Shown one piece after another: positions 6,187 to 10,569 of a stretch of DNA of 10,569 nt; the first letter of the stretch is position 1, and every line of letters begins with the position of its first letter. The position numbers were made by a program, and so were the translations under genes. Origin of the DNA: Candidatus Aegiribacteria sp. (lineage in GTDB: Bacteria; Fermentibacterota; Fermentibacteria; Fermentibacterales; JCC-6). Location: positions 1 to 10,569 of the forward strand of contig DAOWNO010000037.1 in NCBI GenBank assembly GCA_030642525.1. Direction: 5' to 3'. The notes below the pieces were generated by a model. It saw only the letters and a list, made by a program, of their open reading frames with translations. It searched no databases and had not been told where the DNA came from.

Positions 6187-9100
6187 CATCCTTCTTGAAG
6201 TCTCGCTTTCAGCTGAAAATCTCAGGAAATATATACCCGGCTCAAGATCGGAGACATTCAGGTTCAGTGTTGCGTTTATCGGGGATGTCCCGCTTGTTTC
6301 GAGAACAAGTCTTCCACAGATGTTATACAGACCAAGTGTCCAGTTCTGCTGATTTCCCGAGAACAGATGAACATTTACAGTTTCATGGGATGGATTTGGG
6401 AAGGGAGATCCCATAGGTGAAACCGGTATGGGGGATCCGCCTGATATACCCGTATATCCTGTGTAGGCTCCTTCAATTGTGATATCGTCAATAAAGAAAC
6501 CAATCCCTGTATCACCGTCATTATCTGTTTTGAATCGGAATTCAACCTGAATATTCGTACCCGCCTCAAACATGGAGAGATCATATGAATAAGGCACCCA
6601 GCCTGTTCCGTTTCCTTTACCGCCTGGACCCAGAGCCCCGCCTGATCCTATGAAAGCAAGAGTATCCGATGTACTTGAATCGAGATCATGGATAATCAGA
6701 TAAATGCCGTCACTGCCGTAGATGGCCACATCAAAAGTAGTCCAGAACTCCATTGAAGCTGCTGGAGCCAGTATCAGTTCAGGGGAGAGTAATCCGCAGT
6801 TCATGTTATTCACATAGCCGCCGGCATCGCCGCAGTGCCATGAATGACTGGGGGAATGACTCTCTAAGTCTGTGATGTTCCACATGTCATTCGTTCCCGA
6901 ATGCGTCCACCCCGCAGCGCCTGATTCGACATCATTTGAAATCCCTGTTTCTCCTACGGTAAGCCTCAGAGTGTCCACTGCAGCGTATCCTGTGGTCTCC
7001 GAAAGAATATCAAAATAGAACCATGGGAAAGACGGGGAAGGAGCGCTGGAGGAAAGCTCGCATATGAATGAGAATGTTCTTGTGCTGTCTTCAGGAATCG
7101 AATCAACCCAGGCCGAATCCTGCGGCCAGGATACCCATGTCGGATATACAGTCATCAGTACTGATACATCGCCTGCGGTCAGGAGCCCCAGATTAGCGAT
7201 ATTGACATCCAGCTGGAATGTTTCTCCCGGTTCCGGTATCCCGTTCGCGTTTCCGCCCGATTCGTCATCAACAGAGTACGTTGTGAAGTAAAGACCGGGA
7301 GCATAGACCAGAAGAGGTATGGAAATCTCCCAGGTGCCCTGACTGGAAACAAGCTGTCCGTTAAGTGTGACGACTGAACCGGTTTCAGAGGAGCTGTTCA
7401 CATTAAGCGCCAGGAGCGGGGATCCGGTCGATTCACTTCCTGCAGGAATACCGCCAAAGGAACTTGAACTCTGGGTCAAAGTTGCGGGGCCGCTTATAGA
7501 AGTTATGTTGATCACAACGTCTGTAAGGTCCTCATTGCCCTGGTTCAGTAGTGTTATATCAAGATCAGCAGAGCATCCTGGGGAAAGGTGTCCCAGGCCT
7601 GCCGTGTCGTCAACAAGCAATTGAGAAATGACGGGGTCAGGTCCTGAAGCCTGTTCAATAGTAATTGATGTTATTCTGATTCCAGGTCCGGAAACGGTCA
7701 GAGTAATGCTTCCGGTAACCGGTTCGGAAAAGATGAAATCTACCAGACCTGTCGCATCCAGCTCCGCGACGTTCCAGTAATCTCCGTCGTCATGAAGGCA
7801 GACTGTCAATCCCTCAGGATCGGCTCCGGTAACCTGAACGGGGAAGATTGAAGTATTGGCAGTAACAATATCCGGACACAGCACTTCAATTGGAAGAGGA
7901 TTGTTTCTGTATGGTCTCAGGGAGGGATCACCAAGAAGGTTAACATCGTACTGATGCCATCTGTACACGTTTTCCCACTGGCTGTATGGAATAAAATACT
8001 CCTTGGTGTATGCCAGCAGTTCTCCAAGTGTCAGATACCAGTCGCTGTAGAGGTAGTCAAAGAAGAGGTGATCAAGTGCATCGGAATAACCGTAAAGGGG
8101 ATTACCGGGAGAACCCCATCCGTAACTGGAGTTGCCGATATAACCGACACCTCCTCCTGCGGGATTTGTAATGAAATGTTCAGCTATTGCATCGAAATCG
8201 AATGCAGCGCTCCAGCAGCCTATTGAATACATCACTGAAGAGAATCTTCCGTCTGAATCGATGGCGTCCATATCTCCGATATCCATGTAACCATCACCAA
8301 CTCCGAGAGATGAATACCAAGCGTGTCCATCATGGTTGACGAAATTTTGGCCTTCATTCAGGGCTGCCATTGTGGTTGCCACATTTTCGTTTCCCAGAGC
8401 TTCATAGAGCTTTGTAATGTTCAGATAATCAGGCAGGAAGTGCTCATCGATGTAATCTTTGCTCTCTCCTGAATTGGTGTAGGGATTACTCCAGAGTATC
8501 ATGGCCAGAAACAGAACATCCTGATAGAAATCATCCTTGTAGCAGTCTTCGTATGCGGCGATGTTGTCAACGAAAATCTGTGCTTCTGTCGTATTCTCAA
8601 CGGTAGCTCTTCCCACGAAGATGTCAGGATGAAGGTCGACCTCATCGGCTATTTCGCCGAAGATATTATTCAGATTGGCATCCCAGGTTCCGTCCAGATC
8701 GGAGAAGTACAGATCACAGGGCAGGCTGTCCTCGCGGGAGGCATATCCTGCCTCGCAGGTCATCGCGTAAGCGAATCTGAATGGCACTAAATTCGTATCT
8801 CCACCAAGAAGGAGGAAATCAAGACCGTTCTGAGTATAGTAATTCTTCACGAAGTTACGAAGTTTTTCCGCGTTGTCTCTTCCGGAGGACATGGAGTAGA
8901 TCACATTCATGGTTATGACTTCTGTAAGAATGCCCTGGTCAGTTCTTCGTTCGGCAAGTTGTTCGAATATTGTTTCAAGTGTAGAGTCGGTGACGATAAG
9001 CATTCTTCTGAAACCATCATCTTTTGCTCCGCCGCAGAATGGTCTTTCCTCAAGTGGAGCGGTTTCAAGTTTGATCTCGAGTGAGACGAGCTTCTGGAGT

Positions 9101-9570
9101 TCTCCCGTAACAGGGTTCCAGCGCAGAGGATTAACAAGAATTTCTGCTTCCGGTGAGCCATTTCTGAATCCGGTACCTGTGAGCTGTGCCGGCTCAGACG
9201 GCCAGAACCTGTCAGAGGAATAGACTTCATCAATTGCCTGAGCCGAAGTGATTTCTGCATTAAGTATCAGGGGTGCCGGCGCCGGAAGAGGAGGGATGAT
9301 GATATTTGAAGCGATGCTTTCCCACACCGCGCATGATGTTATTGATATCGCCCTGTTCCCGGAAGGAAGAGGAATGCGCCAAGGCAGTTCGGGCAGGGAT
9401 GGAAACCCCGCCTCAGTTCCAGGATAAGCGCCCTGCATCTGCGGGATCACTCCGGACGATGTTACCGGAAGGCAGCAGGTGCTGATGATATCAGCAGGAA
9501 GTTCAACGGTAATAGAAGCCGCGAAGATAGTCAGTGAAACAAGAAACAATAATATCAATCCGGTTTTCAT
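6172..9570 (-). CDS. gingipain-type cysteine peptidase (family C25), secreted, multidomain
   Basis: 1132 residues. A signal peptide (1 to about 18) is followed by a propeptide-like region (about 20-175). The C25 catalytic region spans about 185-555: LIVTDSTLETIFEQLAERR, LLLGGDTNLVPFR (253-265), SDLDGTWDANLNNIFGE (290-306) and PDIFVGR (315-321). The catalytic His is expected in NHDGHAW (H416) and the nucleophile in SIGCWSAAFD (C452). The region closes with LLGDPSLRPY (545-554). Two beta-sandwich segments that look like CARDB or similar domains follow (about 645-760 and 765-870). A domain like that of immune inhibitor A/MAM proteins comes next (about 879-1034, ending FFIDDITIEG), and then a sorting-like tail (1055-1132) with SPFPNPS, NICGRL and PGIYFLRF. 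Length and order are usual for extracellular FCB peptidases that degrade proteins for nutrition. The gene stands alone; GGATGG (plus 9578-9583) is a weak ribosome site 7 bases before the ATG. Cleavage specificity (Arg, Lys or other) cannot be read from the sequence. Confidence 0.95.
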   Translation of the reverse strand: MKTGLILLFLVSLTIFAASITVELPADIISTCCLPVTSSGVIPQMQGAYPGTEAGFPSLPELPWRIPLPSGNRAISITSCAVWESIASNIIIPPLPAPAPLILNAEITSAQAIDEVYSSDRFWPSEPAQLTGTGFRNGSPEAEILVNPLRWNPVTGELQKLVSLEIKLETAPLEERPFCGGAKDDGFRRMLIVTDSTLETIFEQLAERRTDQGILTEVITMNVIYSMSSGRDNAEKLRNFVKNYYTQNGLDFLLLGGDTNLVPFRFAYAMTCEAGYASREDSLPCDLYFSDLDGTWDANLNNIFGEIADEVDLHPDIFVGRATVENTTEAQIFVDNIAAYEDCYKDDFYQDVLFLAMILWSNPYTNSGESKDYIDEHFLPDYLNITKLYEALGNENVATTMAALNEGQNFVNHDGHAWYSSLGVGDGYMDIGDMDAIDSDGRFSSVMYSIGCWSAAFDFDAIAEHFITNPAGGGVGYIGNSSYGWGSPGNPLYGYSDALDHLFFDYLYSDWYLTLGELLAYTKEYFIPYSQWENVYRWHQYDVNLLGDPSLRPYRNNPLPIEVLCPDIVTANTSIFPVQVTGADPEGLTVCLHDDGDYWNVAELDATGLVDFIFSEPVTGSITLTVSGPGIRITSITIEQASGPDPVISQLLVDDTAGLGHLSPGCSADLDITLLNQGNEDLTDVVINITSISGPATLTQSSSSFGGIPAGSESTGSPLLALNVNSSSETGSVVTLNGQLVSSQGTWEISIPLLVYAPGLYFTTYSVDDESGGNANGIPEPGETFQLDVNIANLGLLTAGDVSVLMTVYPTWVSWPQDSAWVDSIPEDSTRTFSFICELSSSAPSPSFPWFYFDILSETTGYAAVDTLRLTVGETGISNDVESGAAGWTHSGTNDMWNITDLESHSPSHSWHCGDAGGYVNNMNCGLLSPELILAPAASMEFWTTFDVAIYGSDGIYLIIHDLDSSTSDTLAFIGSGGALGPGGKGNGTGWVPYSYDLSMFEAGTNIQVEFRFKTDNDGDTGIGFFIDDITIEGAYTGYTGISGGSPIPVSPMGSPFPNPSHETVNVHLFSGNQQNWTLGLYNICGRLVLETSGTSPINATLNLNVSDLEPGIYFLRFSAESETSRRMVILR

Positions 9571-9618
9571 TATTCAACCATCCCTGTAATTAGCTACGCA
9601 ATATTATTTTTACAATCT

Positions 9619-9646
9619 AATATATTCATCTGAGTATGCGTGTCAC
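9619..9646 (-). promoter_or_regulatory. sigma70-type promoter for the C25 peptidase gene
   Basis: On the minus strand: GTGACA (plus 9641-9646), a 16-base spacer, then TATATT (plus 9619-9624), each five of six to consensus. The start would be near 9612, a leader of about 41 bases. The -10 and spacer length are the same as in the promoter proposed at 4619-4646. Confidence 0.5.
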
Positions 9647-9659
9647 CAGTAGTTTGGGA

Positions 9660-9687
9660 TTGACAGGAAACATCATTATGTTGTAAC
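9660..9687 (+). promoter_or_regulatory. sigma70-type promoter for the acidic two-domain protein gene
   Basis: TTGACA (9660-9665), a 16-base spacer, then TGTAAC (9682-9687) preceded by TGT, an extended -10. The -35 is perfect and the -10 is weak. The start would be near 9694, about 29 bases before the ATG at 9723. Confidence 0.4.
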
Positions 9688-9722
9688 TTCATGTTTGTAT
9701 TTCATTCTAAAGGGAGGTTGAA

Positions 9723-10352
9723 ATGAAAAAGACAATCCTTTTGCTTGCTGCAATAGGACTGATTGTCTCTGTGTCTGCCGGTTCAATCCGCATCGTAAAC
9801 AATACGGGCGGCTACGAAATCTGGTATGTCCAGATAAGTTCCACTTATGAGGATTCATGGGGAGATGACTGGTTGGATTCCGATGAAGTTATATCATCCG
9901 GAAGTTCGGTAACTTTCACTGTCCCCAACGGTGTTTACGATATCCGTCTGGAAGATGAGGATGAAGATGAGTACATCAGGTACGGAGTAGAGGTTTCCGG
10001 CTCGTACGTCTGGAATGTGACACTGGACGATCTTGGTGAAGTTGATATGAACGGAGGAGGTTCTACAGAAGAAACCGTATACGGTAACGCTCCTGTAACC
10101 ATCTACAACGATACCGGCGGATATGATATCTATTGGATTTATGCCAACCCTTCTGAATACAGCGAATGGGGCGAAGACCGTCTGGGAAGCGAGATACTCT
10201 ATTCAGGCGAAGAATTCACATTCTGGGTCGATGGCGGTGACTATTACGATATCAAGTGTGAAGATGAGGACGGCGATATTTACACGTTCTGGGAAATGTG
10301 GGTAGGCGAGGATGGTCTCTATCTCCCTGTAGATCTTGAAGATCTGGACTAA
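9723..10352 (+). CDS. exported acidic protein with two tandem copies of an unassigned beta-rich domain
   Basis: 209 residues. MKKTILLLAAIGLIVSVSA is a signal peptide, cleaved about residue 19 or 20. The mature part holds two homologous domains of about 86 residues, roughly 21-106 and 124-209, joined by a Gly/Thr/Glu-rich linker with GGGS. Shared landmarks in order are a V-x-I-x-N-x-TGGY-[ED]-I strand, a segment of about 12 residues ending in WG-[DE]-D, a SG-x-x-x-TF turn, YDI-[RK], then an acidic stretch (EDEDEDEY or EDEDGDIY) and a closing L-x-DL. The protein is strongly acidic with one cysteine in the mature part, which suggests calcium or cation binding or simply a secreted role. No sorting-like tail is present, so it may stay in the periplasm. 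AGGGAGGT (9711-9718) ends 4 bases before the ATG, a strong ribosome site. It is monocistronic, with its own promoter and terminator. I have seen the WG-x-D-x-L layout in uncharacterised bacterial proteins but cannot name a family. Confidence 0.9.
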   Translation: MKKTILLLAAIGLIVSVSAGSIRIVNNTGGYEIWYVQISSTYEDSWGDDWLDSDEVISSGSSVTFTVPNGVYDIRLEDEDEDEYIRYGVEVSGSYVWNVTLDDLGEVDMNGGGSTEETVYGNAPVTIYNDTGGYDIYWIYANPSEYSEWGEDRLGSEILYSGEEFTFWVDGGDYYDIKCEDEDGDIYTFWEMWVGEDGLYLPVDLEDLD

Positions 10353-10375
10353 TCAGCTTGCACTGTTGCGAAATG

Positions 10376-10405
10376 AGGGACCCGTCTTAATCGGTGGGTC
10401 CTTTT
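10376..10405 (+). terminator. rho-independent terminator after the acidic protein gene
   Basis: GGACCC (10378-10383) pairs with GGGTCC (10396-10401), extended by wobble pairs on both sides, around a short loop, and TTTT follows (10402-10405). It begins 24 bases after the stop codon. The T run is short but the stem is GC-rich. Confidence 0.72.
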
Positions 10406-10435
10406 CACAGATTGAGCTGGATTTAAGAGAGTAAT

Positions 10436-10558
10436 ATGACATTGTCTCAGAAACAGTACTTATTGATATGTTTGAATATTGACACAGGAGAGTTTGAAAA
10501 AGTATCATCTGTAGCTTATTTCCAGGACGATATGACGGAAAACGGAAATACTTTTTAA
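10436..10558 (+). CDS. doubtful 40-codon ORF near the right edge
   Basis: An ATG at 10436 opens 40 codons ending in TAA at 10556-10558. The peptide starts MTLSQKQYLLICLNIDTGEF and has no signal peptide or motif I recognise. A weak purine run (AGAGAG, 10425-10430) lies 5 bases upstream. It sits 30 bases beyond a terminator with no clear promoter, and its codon use is more A/T-rich than the neighbouring genes. It may be chance or the remnant of a gene; the bases between the terminator and the window end hold nothing else I can name. Confidence 0.18.
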   Translation: MTLSQKQYLLICLNIDTGEFEKVSSVAYFQDDMTENGNTF

Positions 10559-10569
10559 AGTAAACAAAT

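Noticed and set aside
1..10569. CRISPR array, tRNA or rRNA genes
   Set aside because: No regularly spaced direct repeats, cloverleaf with a T-loop signature, or rRNA-like conserved stretch was noticed on either strand.

Overview
The window looks like a chromosomal segment from a Gram-negative bacterium of the FCB superphylum. Three neighbouring secreted proteins end in the same short tail fold (an N-G-R or S-G-R turn, then PGIY or a similar turn, then a terminal VILR/VIRIP strand). That fold resembles the type IX secretion C-terminal sorting domain. One of the three is a large gingipain-family (C25) peptidase and one is an FG-GAP/VCBS repeat protein. This mix is typical of Fermentibacterota, Cloacimonadota, Bacteroidota and similar lineages; the exact phylum is my inference and cannot be settled from sequence alone.

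Left part (about 1-4605, minus strand): a compact, translationally coupled operon. In transcription order it encodes a DUF362 protein, a radical SAM protein with a C-terminal SPASM-like cysteine cluster, a SucC-like ATP-grasp acyl-CoA synthetase beta subunit with an extra C-terminal iron-sulfur motif of ETF-QO/FixX type, and a SucD-like alpha subunit. A further gene may begin at the left edge. Junctions are a 4-base GTGA overlap, a 9-base gap and a 1-base TGATG overlap. Shine-Dalgarno positions argue for later starts than the longest ORFs in the first two genes. The CoA-ligase pair should couple acyl-CoA cleavage to nucleoside triphosphate synthesis (or the reverse), but the substrate is not evident and the Fe-S tail suggests a redox link.

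Middle part (4606-6171, plus strand): a divergent promoter region with overlapping promoter-like elements, then an 82-residue protein that is a signal peptide fused almost directly to a sorting-like domain. It overlaps by one base an FG-GAP repeat gene. The repeat gene is interrupted by an in-frame TGA and by a one-base frame change, yet the sequence on both sides of each break is well preserved. It may be a young pseudogene, an assembly error or a recoded gene; the TGA is followed by a small hairpin at a spacing compatible with a bacterial SECIS.

Right part (6172-10569): the C25 peptidase on the minus strand ends exactly where the repeat gene ends (abutting stop codons). Beyond another divergent promoter region, a plus-strand gene encodes an exported acidic protein made of two copies of a domain of about 86 residues, followed by a hairpin terminator. 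The final 160 bases hold only a doubtful 40-codon ORF. No stretch above 300 bases lacks a gene, and I saw no tRNA, rRNA, CRISPR array or insertion sequence.
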